Origin: Celeribacter naphthalenivorans
Lineage (GTDB): Bacteria > Pseudomonadota > Alphaproteobacteria > Rhodobacterales > Rhodobacteraceae
Assembly: GCF_020524585.1 (NCBI RefSeq)
Contig: NZ_JAIVLK010000002.1
Span: 522,655-586,654 of the forward strand
Direction of reading: 5' to 3'
DNA length: 64,000 bases
The notes under the pieces are model-generated. The model made no database searches, was not told the origin of the DNA, and saw only the letters and a list, made by a program, of their open reading frames with translations. Positions 37,698-46,617 of the stretch are shown here, in pieces. Position numbers and translations under genes: made by a program. The number at the start of each line of letters is the position of its first letter. Within the stretch, counting starts at the first letter, position 1.

Positions 37698-39548
37698 TTA
37701 GCCTCCCGCTTGCTCCAGCTTTTCGAGCGCATCCATCCAGAGCGCCTCGGCGCGGTCCATCGCCTCCGTCACCTCACCGTATTTCTTTTGCCAGACGACG
37801 GCGGCTTCTTTGTCCTCGTAAAGCTCGGGATTGGCCAGTTTGACCTGTAGCTTTTTGCTCATGTCGGTCAGCTTGCCGACGCGTTCCTCACATTTGCGCA
37901 CCTCGGCCCGGAGCGCCAGAATCTCGTCGCGGCTGGCCTTTTTGGGCTTGGGTGCGGGCTTTTCTTTTTTCTCTGCCTTCGGCTTCTCGTCGCCTTGCAG
38001 CAAGAGCTTGCGATAGGCGTCAAGGTCCTCTTCGTAGGGGGCAACACGGCCGTCTTTCACCAACCACAGCCGATCGGCGACGAGGCTCAACAGGTGCATG
38101 TCGTGCGACACCAGAACCACGGCGCCCGTGTAGGCGGTGAGCGCCTCGACCAAGGCCTCGCGGCTCTCGATGTCGAGGTGGTTGGTGGGTTCGTCGAGGA
38201 TCAAGAGGTGCGGCGCGTCGAGTGTGGCGAGCAACAGCGAAAGCCGCGCTTTCTGGCCCCCCGACAGACGCCCGACCTCGGTGTCGGCCTGATCGGCGCC
38301 AAGGCCAAAGCCCGCCAGTTTCGCCCGCAGTTTCGGCGGGTGGAAATCGGGCAGGGCGCTTTGCAGGTGCTGAAGCGGCGTCTCGTTCAGATGCAGCTCG
38401 TCAACTTGGTGCTGGGCGAAAAAGCCGATGCGCAACTTGTTGTGCCGGGTGATCTGGCCGCCCATCGGGTCGAGACGGTTTGACAGCAATTTCGACAGCG
38501 TCGATTTGCCCTCGCCGTTGCGGCCCAGCAAAGCGATGCGGTCGTCTTGGTCGATCCGCAGGTTCAGCCGCTGCAAAATCGCCTTGCCATCATAGCCGAC
38601 GGAGGTGCCCTCCATATTGATGATCGGCGGCGAAAGCTCTTCGGGCTCGGGGAAGGAAAACACCACGCGCGCCGCGTCTTCGGGGGCGGTGATGGTCTCC
38701 ATCTTTTCCAGCATTTTGACGCGGGACTGGGCTTGTTTCGCTTTCGAGGCCTTGGCCTTGAAGCGATCCACAAAGCTCTGCAAATGCGCGCGTTGCAGCT
38801 CTTGTTTCTTGGCGGCGGCGGCCTGAACGGCGCGCTTTGCGGCACGCGTCCGGGCGAAATCGTCGTAGCCGCCGGAGTAAAGCGTCAGTTTCTTGCTCTC
38901 AAGATGTAGGATCGCCCCGACAGCACGGTTCAAGAGCGCGCGGTCGTGGGAAATCAACAGCACGGTGTGCGGGTATTTGGCGAGGTAGGTCTCAAGCCAA
39001 AGCGCGCCTTCGAGATCGAGGTAGTTGGTCGGTTCGTCGAGCAAAAGGAAATCGGGCTGAGAGAACAGCACCCCGGCCAGCGCCACACGCATCCGCCAGC
39101 CGCCGGAAAACGCCGAACAGGGCATCTGGATCTCTTTTTCGGTGAAGCCGAGACCCTTGAGAATGGAGGACGCGCGCCCCTCGGCACTCCAGGCATCAAT
39201 ATCCGCCAAACGGGTCTGGATGTCGGCGATCCGGTGCGGGTCGGTCGCGGTTTCCGATTCCGCCATCAGGCTCGCGCGTTCCTTATCCTCGGCCAGAACC
39301 GTGTCCAGAAGCGAGACCTCATTGCCCGGCACTTCTTGCGCGACGCCGCCGATGCGGGCGCGTTTCGGGATCTCGATAGAGCCGCCCTCCAACACCAATT
39401 CGCCCTTGATGATGCGAAACAGCGTGGTTTTGCCCGCGCCATTGCGCCCCACGATGCCGACCTTATGGCCGGTGGGAATGGTGACTGAGGCCTCTTCGAT
39501 CAGAGTGCGGCCTTCGACGGAATAGGTGATGTTCTGGATCTTAAGCAT
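37698..39548 (-). CDS. ABC-F ATPase (YheS-like)
   Basis: A second ABC-F protein, 616 residues, expected to act on ribosomes. Domain 1 (about 1-245) has [24 protein letters not shown] and [15 protein letters not shown]-site-finger linker rich in Lys/Ala follows. Domain 2 (about 310-525) has [25 protein letters not shown] and [15 protein letters not shown] Lys/Pro-rich linker leads to a C-terminal coiled coil. The ATG at 39548 follows a possible GTG three codons upstream. It is different in type from uup at 16746. Confidence 0.92.
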   Translation of the reverse strand: MLKIQNITYSVEGRTLIEEASVTIPTGHKVGIVGRNGAGKTTLFRIIKGELVLEGGSIEIPKRARIGGVAQEVPGNEVSLLDTVLAEDKERASLMAESETATDPHRIADIQTRLADIDAWSAEGRASSILKGLGFTEKEIQMPCSAFSGGWRMRVALAGVLFSQPDFLLLDEPTNYLDLEGALWLETYLAKYPHTVLLISHDRALLNRAVGAILHLESKKLTLYSGGYDDFARTRAAKRAVQAAAAKKQELQRAHLQSFVDRFKAKASKAKQAQSRVKMLEKMETITAPEDAARVVFSFPEPEELSPPIINMEGTSVGYDGKAILQRLNLRIDQDDRIALLGRNGEGKSTLSKLLSNRLDPMGGQITRHNKLRIGFFAQHQVDELHLNETPLQHLQSALPDFHPPKLRAKLAGFGLGADQADTEVGRLSGGQKARLSLLLATLDAPHLLILDEPTNHLDIESREALVEALTAYTGAVVLVSHDMHLLSLVADRLWLVKDGRVAPYEEDLDAYRKLLLQGDEKPKAEKKEKPAPKPKKASRDEILALRAEVRKCEERVGKLTDMSKKLQVKLANPELYEDKEAAVVWQKKYGEVTEAMDRAEALWMDALEKLEQAGG

Positions 39549-39687
39549 AAGGCTCACTTGCCTGAGCTTTCGGCCAAGGTCAATCGCCGCTTTTCAAAGC
39601 GCGCGTCCCATGCTATCCGGCGCGCAATCTTTGGGCGGGGTGTTTGCCCTGTCCGTTCCATCTGACCCATCCAAGAGGTTCTCTCCC

Positions 39688-40110
39688 ATGGCGATCCAGC
39701 GTACCTTCTCCATCATCAAACCCGACGCAACCAAGCGCAACCTGACCGGCAAGATCGTTGCCAAGTTCGAAGAAGCCGGCCTGCGTGTCGTGGCTTCCAA
39801 GCGCATTCAACTGACCCTGGCTCAGGCTCAGGAATTCTACGGCGTGCACAAAGACCGTCCGTTCTTTGGCGAACTGTGCGAATTCATGATCTCCGAGCCG
39901 ATCGTCGTGCAGGTTCTCGAAGGTGAAAACGCCATCGCGAAAAACCGCGAAGTCATGGGCGCCACCAACCCGGCCGACGCCGCAGAGGGCACCATCCGCA
40001 AAGAGTTCGCGCTCTCCATCGGTGAAAACTCCGTGCACGGCTCCGACGCTCCGGAAACCGCAGCGGTCGAAATCGCCTACTTCTTCTCCGGTCTCGAACT
40101 GGTCGGCTAA
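39688..40110 (+). CDS. ndk: Nucleoside diphosphate kinase
   Basis: Transfers the gamma-phosphate between nucleoside triphosphates and diphosphates. It is 140 residues. [14 protein letters not shown] starts the protein, and the phospho-accepting His117 lies in [11 protein letters not shown]. The ATG at 39688 is preceded by AAGAGGTTCTCTCCC. It is monocistronic with a strong terminator. Confidence 0.97.
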   Translation: MAIQRTFSIIKPDATKRNLTGKIVAKFEEAGLRVVASKRIQLTLAQAQEFYGVHKDRPFFGELCEFMISEPIVVQVLEGENAIAKNREVMGATNPADAAEGTIRKEFALSIGENSVHGSDAPETAAVEIAYFFSGLELVG

Positions 40111-40134
40111 GCGTTTCGCTTAAGCTCAAAAATG

Positions 40135-40165
40135 TGGCCGCCTCCTGTGAAGGAGGCGGCCTTTT
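40135..40165 (+). terminator. Rho-independent terminator of ndk
   Basis: Stem GGCCGCCTCC with GGAGGCGGCC around the short loop TGTGAA, followed by TTTT. It lies 25 bases after the ndk stop. Confidence 0.85.
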
Positions 40166-40247
40166 GCGTTCCGGCTTTCAGGGGAAACGCAAAGTGGTGA
40201 CGGCCTTTGAGGGCCTGTTACGAGTATCTTAGGCCGGGGCTGTTACC

Positions 40248-40307
40248 GCCGGATCAAATCGGGCCTGTTCAAATGCGGCCAGATCAAATGCGGCCCGTTC
40301 AAATGCG
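40248..40307. repeat. Four-copy 15-bp tandem repeat
   Basis: Four gapless units of the form GCC(N)(G)(A/T)TCAAAT(G/C)(C/G)G: GCCGGATCAAATCGG, GCCTGTTCAAATGCG, GCCAGATCAAATGCG and GCCCGTTCAAATGCG. The last unit contains the final codons and the TGA stop of the minus-strand YqaE gene, so the array is an expansion at that gene's 3' end. Confidence 0.9.
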
Positions 40308-40475
40308 ACTGTGCTCCGGCGTGCGGGCGATGATCCAGACGGCGTGGACGATGCCGGGGATGTAGCCCAGAAGCGTCAGCAGGATGTTGAGCCAGAAGTG
40401 TTTGCCAAAGCCCACCTGCAAGAACACGCCCAGAGGCGGCAGAAAAATCGCGGCCAGAATACGGATAAGGTCCAT
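40299..40475 (-). CDS. YqaE/Pmp3 family small membrane protein
   Basis: A 58-residue protein with two hydrophobic helices. MDLIRILAAIFLPPLGVFLQ and FGKHFWLNILLTLLGYIPG are the Pmp3/YqaE signature; family members respond to salt or membrane stress. AAAAGGAGAACATC precedes the ATG, a strong ribosome-binding site. The stop codon lies inside a 15-bp tandem repeat. Confidence 0.9.
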   Translation of the reverse strand: MDLIRILAAIFLPPLGVFLQVGFGKHFWLNILLTLLGYIPGIVHAVWIIARTPEHSRI

Positions 40476-40547
40476 GATGTTCTCCTTTTCGTGTTGAATA
40501 GAGAACGCCTCTGGGGCTGCGATGGTTCCGGTTTGGGACGTCGGCGT

Positions 40548-40886
40548 TTAACGGCGCAGCCCGGTGCCGATCTCATTGAGCACAGTTTCGATGCCCGTCG
40601 GCGCCGCTGTGGTGTCGGCGGCGACAGAGGCCACGATGGCATCGAAGCGGGCGCGCAACGCGTCCTTTTCCTTGCCTTTGCAATCGTTCCACGGACGGCC
40701 TTGTAGCCCCATGACCATGGCGTAATAGCCGATGAAATGCGGTCGCGATCCGGTGGCCAAAAGGCGGGTGTAAGCGGCATCCGGTCCCAAGGCGCGCAGC
40801 GCTTCGGCGCTGTCGATGCCCGCGCGGGCGAAAGACGCGTCAGAGGCGGGGCCGAGATTGCGGATGGAGGAGACGGGGGCGGGCAT
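40548..40886 (-). CDS. TfoX/Sxy C-terminal domain protein
   Basis: A 112-residue protein with the TfoX C-terminal (helix-hairpin-helix-like) pattern: VSSIRNLGPASDASFARAGI, EALRALGPDAAYTRLL and HFIGYYAMVMGLQGRPWNDC. TfoX-like proteins relate to competence control in gammaproteobacteria, but the N-terminal domain is absent here, so the role is open. Confidence 0.8.
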   Translation of the reverse strand: MPAPVSSIRNLGPASDASFARAGIDSAEALRALGPDAAYTRLLATGSRPHFIGYYAMVMGLQGRPWNDCKGKEKDALRARFDAIVASVAADTTAAPTGIETVLNEIGTGLRR

Positions 40887-40956
40887 GAAGACCTCAAAAG
40901 GTGGATCGATCGCCAGAATGTCAGGCGCTTGTCGCAGAGGTCAAGAGTGTCTCAGC

Positions 40957-41139
40957 CTAGAACATCGCCCAATCGGAGATGACAAAGGGTTTCTCCGGCG
41001 CGGCCTCGCTCTGCACCTCCGGGGTGGCTTGCATCTGCATGGGCGCGATCTGCTGTGGCAGGAGGCGCTGCATTGCAAGTGGCACGGGCTGCGGCACAGG
41101 TTGGGCCAAATGAGGGGCAGGGTGTTTAGCATCTGACAT
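40957..41139 (-). CDS. Small Pro/Gln-rich protein
   Basis: A 60-residue predicted protein. It is rich in Pro, Gln, Ala and Met (AQPVPQPVPLAMQRLLPQQI) and ends FVISDWAMF. It is not recognised as any family. The support is an excellent AAAAGGAGAACCGGT before the ATG and high-GC codon use like the neighbours. It could still be a chance frame. Confidence 0.5.
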   Translation of the reverse strand: MSDAKHPAPHLAQPVPQPVPLAMQRLLPQQIAPMQMQATPEVQSEAAPEKPFVISDWAMF

Positions 41140-41275
41140 ACCGGTTCTCCTTTTACACCACAGCAGAGTAACGGCAGAAGGTTTCTGCCGGCTGAAGTCA
41201 GATGCAAAAATGCGCGCGATTTATCTAAAATTGTTCTGACCCACGGGGTGAACCACAGGCCGGACAGGTTCCAGA

Positions 41276-42115
41276 TCAGGCGGGTTTGACCACGCCGTCG
41301 AGCGCATGCAGTGTCGCCAAAAGCGGGCCGAGGTCTTCGATTTTGAGCATGTTCGGCCCGTCGGAGGGCGCATTGTCCGGGTCCTCGTGGGTCTCGATGA
41401 AGAGCCCCGCAACCCCCACGGCCACCGCCGCACGCGCCAGCACCGGCACCATGGTGCGGTCGCCGCCGGTCGAGGTGCCTTGGCCGCCCGGTTGCTGCAC
41501 CGAATGCGTCGCGTCCATGATCACCGGATAGCCGGTCTGGGCCATGCGCGGCAGGCCCCGGAAATCGCTGACCAAGGTGTTATAGCCAAAGGATGTGCCG
41601 CGTTCGCAGAGCATGATCTGGTCGTTGCCCGTGGAGGCCAGTTTCGCGGCCACATTGTCCATGTCCCAAGGGGCCAAAAACTGGCCTTTCTTGACGTTCA
41701 CCGCCTTGCCGGTCTCACCCGCAGCGAGCAACAGGTCGGTCTGACGGCACAAAAACGCCGGGATTTGCAGCACATCCACCGCTTCGGCGGCCATGGCGCA
41801 ATGCGCGGGTTCGTGCACGTCGGTGATGACTGGCACGCCGAATTCCTCGCGGATTTTCGACAGGATGGTGAGACCTTTTTCTGCGCCCAAGCCGCGTTTG
41901 CCCGACAGGGAACTGCGGTTGGCCTTGTCGTAGGAGCCTTTGAACACAAACCCCGTGCCCGTGGGCGCGCAGGCTTCCGCGATCTTTTCCGCCAACATCC
42001 GGGCGTGATCGAGGCTTTCCAACTGGCAAGGGCCGACAATCAGACCAAAAGGCCGGGCGTTGGAAAAGGTCACATTGCCGATGGTGACGTCTTTGGGGGC
42101 TGTGGTGGCGGACAT
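41276..42115 (-). CDS. kdsA: KDO-8-phosphate synthase
   Basis: Condenses phosphoenolpyruvate with arabinose-5-phosphate to make KDO-8-P for lipopolysaccharide. It is 279 residues from the ATG at 42115 (GAGGATCTCACC upstream). Signatures are FGLIVGPCQLESLDHA, FVFKGSYDKANRSSL and DATHSVQQPGGQGTSTGGDR. A longer open frame upstream does not align with the family. It is divergent from the TonB receptor gene. Confidence 0.95.
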   Translation of the reverse strand: MSATTAPKDVTIGNVTFSNARPFGLIVGPCQLESLDHARMLAEKIAEACAPTGTGFVFKGSYDKANRSSLSGKRGLGAEKGLTILSKIREEFGVPVITDVHEPAHCAMAAEAVDVLQIPAFLCRQTDLLLAAGETGKAVNVKKGQFLAPWDMDNVAAKLASTGNDQIMLCERGTSFGYNTLVSDFRGLPRMAQTGYPVIMDATHSVQQPGGQGTSTGGDRTMVPVLARAAVAVGVAGLFIETHEDPDNAPSDGPNMLKIEDLGPLLATLHALDGVVKPA

Positions 42116-42235
42116 GGTGAGATCCTCGCAAAGGGTTTGTGCCCCTATCCCATGAAGCGGGCTTTGGGTGCAAGCCTGCTGACGCAGACGGAGGCGCAGG
42201 CTGGGCTGGGGGAGCAGAAATCTTGCGGCACATAT

Positions 42236-42255
42236 TAACATGCAATTGCATGTTA
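42236..42255. promoter_or_regulatory. Perfect 20-bp palindrome (candidate operator)
   Basis: TAACATGCAATTGCATGTTA is a perfect 20-base palindrome. It lies in the divergent region between kdsA (-) and the TonB receptor (+), ending 81 bp before the receptor ATG. Size and symmetry fit a dimeric winged-helix repressor such as a MarR or Fur-family protein. The MarR gene at 44387-44947 is the nearest candidate, but binding is inference. Confidence 0.6.
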
Positions 42256-42336
42256 GGCGGGAAGTCGCTAACACCACGGCCATCAGCCAGCTCACCCGTG
42301 CCAGCGATCCCGTCAACTTTCAAAACGGCTGAGATC

Positions 42337-44316
42337 ATGACACAGTTGAAAACCGCCTTGCTGGCGACAACCATCCTTGGCGCGCATCCTCTGGCGCTTT
42401 CGGCGCAAGAGAGCGATATCATTTACCTCGATCCGATTTATGTCGAGATGACCGACGCGAATGCCGGGGCGGCAGATCGCGCGACCTCGGTCTATGTGTC
42501 GGAGGCCGAACTTGAGGCCGCCAGCATGGGCGATTTGAAAGACCTCTTTGCGGGGATTTCCTCTGTCTCTGTCGGGGGGGCGATCCCCATCGCGCAGAAG
42601 ATTTTCGTCAACGGCGTCGATATGCTCAATCTCGGGGTGACGGTCGACGGCGTGGCGCAGAACAACCGTATTTTCCACCACGTCAGCGCCAATGCCTTTG
42701 ATCCGGGGCTGATGAAATTCGTGCGGGTCGATCCGGGCGTGGCCCCAGCCGATGCGGGGTTCGAGGCGCTGGCGGGGGCTGTGACGATGGAGACCATCGA
42801 CGCGGGCGACATGCTTGATCCCGGTGACACTTTCGGCGGGCGTGTGCGGTTGAGCTATGGAGAGAACGGCGACACCTTTGGCCGCTCCGTGACCTTGGCC
42901 GCGCGTCAGGCGGGCTTTGAGGGGCTGGCCTATGTCAAACAGATGGACGGGGACGATTTCGAGGATGGCGATGGCAACACCGTTCTGGGCACCAGCACCG
43001 ATCTCGACAGTGCTCTTGTCAAACTGGCCTATGAGGCCGAGACCGGGGATCGTGTCGAGTTTTCCGCGCAAAAGATGCAGGATGACGCCTTGCGCAACCG
43101 TCGCGCCAATTTTGGCGGAGCCACGTGGAACCCGCTTGAGCTTTATGAGACCGAGCGCACGATCTATGCGTTGCACTATGAAAACACTCAGGCGGCGGGG
43201 CTTTGGGACCCTGAGCTGACCCTTGGCTATTCCGCGACAGAGGTGGACAAGAAGACGCCCTACGACAGCTCCGGCCTGACCGACACGCTGAGCTTTACGG
43301 CCAAGAACCACTTTCACCTGAGCGAGACGGCCACGATCACGGCGGGTGTGGATTACATCGACAAGACCAGCCAGTATTCGATCTATTCGACGGGGGAGAA
43401 ACTCGGTCGCGAGCGGATCGAGAACCTTGGCCTCTTCGCGCAGGCCCGTCTTGAACCGATGGCGGGGCTGAACCTCTCGGCGGGTCTTCGCTATGACTCG
43501 CAGACCTTCACCGATGTGAACGATGTCGAACATGAGAATGACGGGCTGAGCGGCAACCTCTCCGTCGAATATGCGATCACCCAAAGCTTTTCCGTGCGGG
43601 CCGGTTATTCCAATGTGTTTGGCGGCATTCCGGTCGAGGACAACTACCTCTTTGCCGATCCGTGGGATTACAGCGGCCTGACTGAGGTGACCCGTGGTGA
43701 GAACATCGTGCTGGGTGCGAATTGGGAAGAGGGGCCGTTCCGCCTGGGCGCCGAGCTGTTCCAGACCAAGCTCAACAATGTGCGCACCTCGGCCTATGAC
43801 GGGGGCGCGGGAGGCTATGTCGCGGGCCACGCCGACTTTGAGAGCAAAGGCTTCACGCTGGCGGGGTCTTACGACTGGACCTCCGGCTTTGCGCGCATGA
43901 GCTATACCTATAGTGAGGCGGAGCTGAACGGGGCGGCGGCCTCGAGCTATGCGGTGCTGGATTATGGCACACCTCTGGGCGGGGTCTTCTCGCTTGAGCT
44001 GCAACAGGAGCTGATCGACTATGACATGGTGATCGGCGGCAGCATCGACGCGGCCCTTGAGTATGATCTGGATTACGACACGGGCGCAGGCGACGGGTTT
44101 TTGGAGAAAATGCCGGGCTATGTTGTGGCCAACGTCTTTGCCGAATACCGTCCGCGTAACGTAGATGGGCTGACGCTTCGGGCTGAGATCAACAATATCT
44201 TCGACGAAACCTATGCTGATCGTGGCACCTACGGGAATGACTTTACCGAAGATGAGATCAACACACTCAAGGAGCCGGGGCGCAGCGTGAGCCTCATGCT
44301 CACCAAAGAGTTCTGA
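42337..44316 (+). CDS. TonB-dependent outer membrane receptor
   Basis: A 659-residue receptor for an iron or other metal chelate. It has a signal peptide (about 1-23, ending ALSAQE), a plug domain (about 40-170: DLKDLFAGISSVSVGGAIPI, IFVNGVDMLNLGVTVDGVAQ, VDPGVAPADAGFEALAGAVT), then a 22-strand-type barrel ending with Phe (SLMLTKEF). The ligand is not readable; the plug resembles the heme/hemin-type group. The ATG at 42337 gives a normal signal peptide; an upstream in-frame ATG exists. A perfect palindrome lies upstream, and the gene is convergent with a MarR gene. Confidence 0.9.
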   Translation: MTQLKTALLATTILGAHPLALSAQESDIIYLDPIYVEMTDANAGAADRATSVYVSEAELEAASMGDLKDLFAGISSVSVGGAIPIAQKIFVNGVDMLNLGVTVDGVAQNNRIFHHVSANAFDPGLMKFVRVDPGVAPADAGFEALAGAVTMETIDAGDMLDPGDTFGGRVRLSYGENGDTFGRSVTLAARQAGFEGLAYVKQMDGDDFEDGDGNTVLGTSTDLDSALVKLAYEAETGDRVEFSAQKMQDDALRNRRANFGGATWNPLELYETERTIYALHYENTQAAGLWDPELTLGYSATEVDKKTPYDSSGLTDTLSFTAKNHFHLSETATITAGVDYIDKTSQYSIYSTGEKLGRERIENLGLFAQARLEPMAGLNLSAGLRYDSQTFTDVNDVEHENDGLSGNLSVEYAITQSFSVRAGYSNVFGGIPVEDNYLFADPWDYSGLTEVTRGENIVLGANWEEGPFRLGAELFQTKLNNVRTSAYDGGAGGYVAGHADFESKGFTLAGSYDWTSGFARMSYTYSEAELNGAAASSYAVLDYGTPLGGVFSLELQQELIDYDMVIGGSIDAALEYDLDYDTGAGDGFLEKMPGYVVANVFAEYRPRNVDGLTLRAEINNIFDETYADRGTYGNDFTEDEINTLKEPGRSVSLMLTKEF

Positions 44317-44386
44317 TGACAGAAGGCCTTCGCGGGCGTTGCTTGCGAAGGTCGCTTCTTGTGGCACCGCTTCGGCTGCTCGAGCC

Positions 44387-44947
44387 TCAGGCCTTGGCGT
44401 TCTCGTCCTCGCGCAGAATGCCGATCAAGAGATAAGACATCAGATAGGCGTCCTCTTCGGAGATCAGCGGGCCCAATTCCTCCTGAATGGCGCGTTGGTA
44501 GATCGGCCACATCTCCGCATTGATCCCGGCGCCTTTCTCGGTGAGAAACAACACATGTTTGCGCCGCCCGTCGCGGATATATTCGCGCCTGAGAAATCCC
44601 TCTTTTTCCATCCGACTGATATGACGCGACAGCGCGTATTGTGGCAGGTAAAGCACCTGTTCGATCTCGGACATTCTGCGCCCCTCAGCCCCGCCGCGTT
44701 CGATTTCCCAGAGAATTTCATGCCAGATCAGATCCCGCACGCCGCGTTTCTTGAGGTCTTTGGCAATGCGGGGGTAAAAATTGCGATGCACGCGCATGAT
44801 GTTGAACCACAGCCGGTTGAAGGCCACGGTCTTGTCGGAATCTTTGAAAAAAGCGGCGGCGGCCTCATGGGGAGTCTGTGGCAAGATGCTCTCACTGCGC
44901 GAAACGCGCTTAAGGGGGATATGCGTCGAGATTAATGGCAAAATCAT
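44387..44947 (-). CDS. MarR-family transcriptional regulator
   Basis: A 186-residue winged-helix regulator. The recognition region is QVLYLPQYALSRHISRMEKE with the wing GFLRREYIRDGRRKHVLFLT. The N-terminal dimerisation segment is longer than usual. The start is not secure: the ATG at 44947 has no clear ribosome-binding site. It lies 70 bp from, and convergent with, the TonB receptor gene, so control of that gene is a reasonable inference. Confidence 0.88.
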   Translation of the reverse strand: MILPLISTHIPLKRVSRSESILPQTPHEAAAAFFKDSDKTVAFNRLWFNIMRVHRNFYPRIAKDLKKRGVRDLIWHEILWEIERGGAEGRRMSEIEQVLYLPQYALSRHISRMEKEGFLRREYIRDGRRKHVLFLTEKGAGINAEMWPIYQRAIQEELGPLISEEDAYLMSYLLIGILREDENAKA

Positions 44948-45437
44948 ATGAAAACAATTTCTTAAGAGATGCCTCAGGCCGTATTTCTGTCGCGAAAACG
45001 ACGGGCGGGACGATCAGCGTCCTGATAAATCGACCGCCTGATCAAAGGGCCGCGATGGCTTAAGATCGGCGATTTCGAAAGTGTGTGTCCAATGAGGCAG
45101 GAATCATCTCTGCGCAAGAAAATCAGCCCTGTGTCCGATTGAATGGGCCCTGTGGGTGACTGTGCAAATATGCATTTTAGATGCATGTAAGCGTCACACC
45201 TAAAGTTCATCATTAAATACTAAAGAATATAAATAATAGCATTAAGTATGCGTTATCCTGTTGTTAAATATGAATAAAATTCGATTTCAATACTTTTTGT
45301 TATTGTTTGTTCGTCTAATTTTGTTTTCTAAAAGATATGTCGCATATCCGTATTTCCATATCGACAATACGTTTTGTGATTGGTCCAGCAAAATGACTGT
45401 GTCCGAAAGAAAATTATAACCTTTAGGGGAACGCACG
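44948..45437. other. AT-rich regulatory region before the Tad locus
   Basis: No gene is well supported in these 490 bp (a 79-codon minus-strand frame at 44974-45213 looks spurious). From about 45195 the sequence is strikingly AT-rich. It holds ATGCAT-N5-ATGCAT (45170-45186), TTAA-GTATGCG-TTAT (45242-45256, one base off the CtrA consensus TTAA-N7-TTAA), and the inverted repeat GATATG-TCG-CATATC (45334-45348). It probably carries the flp promoter. AGGGGAACGCACG precedes the flp ATG. Confidence 0.5.
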
Positions 45438-45644
45438 ATGAAATTCATTCAGAAATCTAAGAACCTCATGCAACGGTTCGCACGGGAAGAGGACGGCGCA
45501 ACGGCGATCGAATACGGCCTTTTCGCCGCTTTGATCGCGGCTGTGATTGTCCTCGCCGTGAGCAACCTCGGAGGCACTCTGAATACCACGTTTACGGGTG
45601 TGAACGACTGCTTGGGAACACCTAACGAAACCAACTGCAGCTAA
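45438..45644 (+). CDS. flp: Flp/Fap-type pilin
   Basis: Major pilin of the Tad pilus, 68 residues. The prepilin motif EEDGATAIEYGL predicts cleavage after Gly20. It leaves the Flp Glu5-Tyr6 pair (Glu25, Tyr26) and a hydrophobic helix (about 27-47). The C-terminal part has two cysteines (Cys58 and Cys67), which could form a small disulfide loop. First gene of the tad locus, followed 7 bp later by cpaB. Confidence 0.93.
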   Translation: MKFIQKSKNLMQRFAREEDGATAIEYGLFAALIAAVIVLAVSNLGGTLNTTFTGVNDCLGTPNETNCS

Positions 45645-45651
45645 CTCCGTT

Positions 45652-46617
45652 GTGGCTTTGATGTCTGGTTTTTCCGGGCGCGCGACATTGGTTCTGGCCA
45701 CGTCGGCTCTGGTGGCCGGTGCTGTGGTGTGGGGGGGATTTCATCCGAATGATCCGCCCGCTGCACAGCCCGCGCCACAGGCCGCAAACGTAGCGGTGCA
45801 GCAGACGCGCATTCTGGTCGCGTCACGCACCGTTCAGCCGGGAGATCCCGTCGCGCCCGATGATTTTCATTATGTCGACATGCCGGTTGATAGCGTGCAT
45901 GACGGGTTTCTCGCAGATACTGATCAGCATCGTGCGACGCTCACGGGGATGGCTGCCTCTCGCAGAATTCCGGCGGGCACGCCGTTTGTCGAGGCTGACC
46001 TGACGGAGCAGGCCGCTGTGCAGGCCACAGGGCAAACCGTCACGTCGGATATGGCCGCAGCCTCTTCGACACCGACCCGGCTGCAACTTGCGGCAGGCAT
46101 GCGGGCCATCGCTTTGCCGGTCACGGCGGAGACGGCCGTCGCGGGGTTGCTCGATCTTGGCGACCGTGTCGATATCCTTTTGTCCTACGAGATGGCGGCG
46201 GATGTCATGGCGATCCGCACGGTGTTGCGCAATGTGCGGATCATCGCAACGGATCAGACCACGCAGCCGCCGGCGGAAGATGCGCAGGCGGAACCGAAAA
46301 TGCCCCCAAAGATCGTGACCTTTGAGTTGACGCCAGAGGGGGCCAAGGTTCTCGCTCTCGCGGATCAGATGGGCGACATCATGTTGGTTCTGAGCGAAGA
46401 CGATGCCGGCGAGGGGCCGGTGATTGCCGAGGATGCCCCGATTTTCTCCAGCCAGATTTCCGGCCAAACGACCAAGCCTCTGCCGACGGTGACCAGCCGC
46501 AATGTGTCCATCGTCCGCGGCGCGCAAAACCGGGTCGATGTGCTGCTCGCAGAAGATCAGGCCCCGGGGGGCGTCCCCGCAGCGGTCGTTTCCGTTCCTT
46601 CCAGTTCAGCAGAGTGA
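45652..46617 (+). CDS. cpaB: Tad pilus assembly protein CpaB (RcpC)
   Basis: Inner-membrane or periplasmic protein that stabilises the secretin in Tad systems. It is 321 residues from GTG 45652; the ATG at 45661 is equally possible. It has a membrane anchor (about 12-28), a SAF domain (about 52-125: VASRTVQPGDPVAPDDFHYV, GMAASRRIPAGTPFVEADLT) and an RcpC-type domain (MRAIALPVTAETAVAGLLDL, GDRVDILLSYEMAAD). The stop overlaps cpaC. Confidence 0.9.
   Translation: MALMSGFSGRATLVLATSALVAGAVVWGGFHPNDPPAAQPAPQAANVAVQQTRILVASRTVQPGDPVAPDDFHYVDMPVDSVHDGFLADTDQHRATLTGMAASRRIPAGTPFVEADLTEQAAVQATGQTVTSDMAAASSTPTRLQLAAGMRAIALPVTAETAVAGLLDLGDRVDILLSYEMAADVMAIRTVLRNVRIIATDQTTQPPAEDAQAEPKMPPKIVTFELTPEGAKVLALADQMGDIMLVLSEDDAGEGPVIAEDAPIFSSQISGQTTKPLPTVTSRNVSIVRGAQNRVDVLLAEDQAPGGVPAAVVSVPSSSAE

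Noticed and set aside
40248..40307. Possible CRISPR or attachment site
   Set aside because: 15-bp units without spacers, no integrase gene nearby and no tRNA end; a simple tandem repeat explains it.
44327..44351. CCTTCGC/GCGAAGG hairpin between the TonB receptor and MarR as a terminator
   Set aside because: The loop is long and no T run follows; too weak to list.
42313..44367. 684-codon minus-strand frame
   Set aside because: Antisense to the TonB receptor; no motif and no ribosome-binding site.
44974..45213. 79-codon minus-strand frame upstream of the MarR gene
   Set aside because: It has no clear ribosome-binding site, enters AT-rich promoter DNA and resembles no family.
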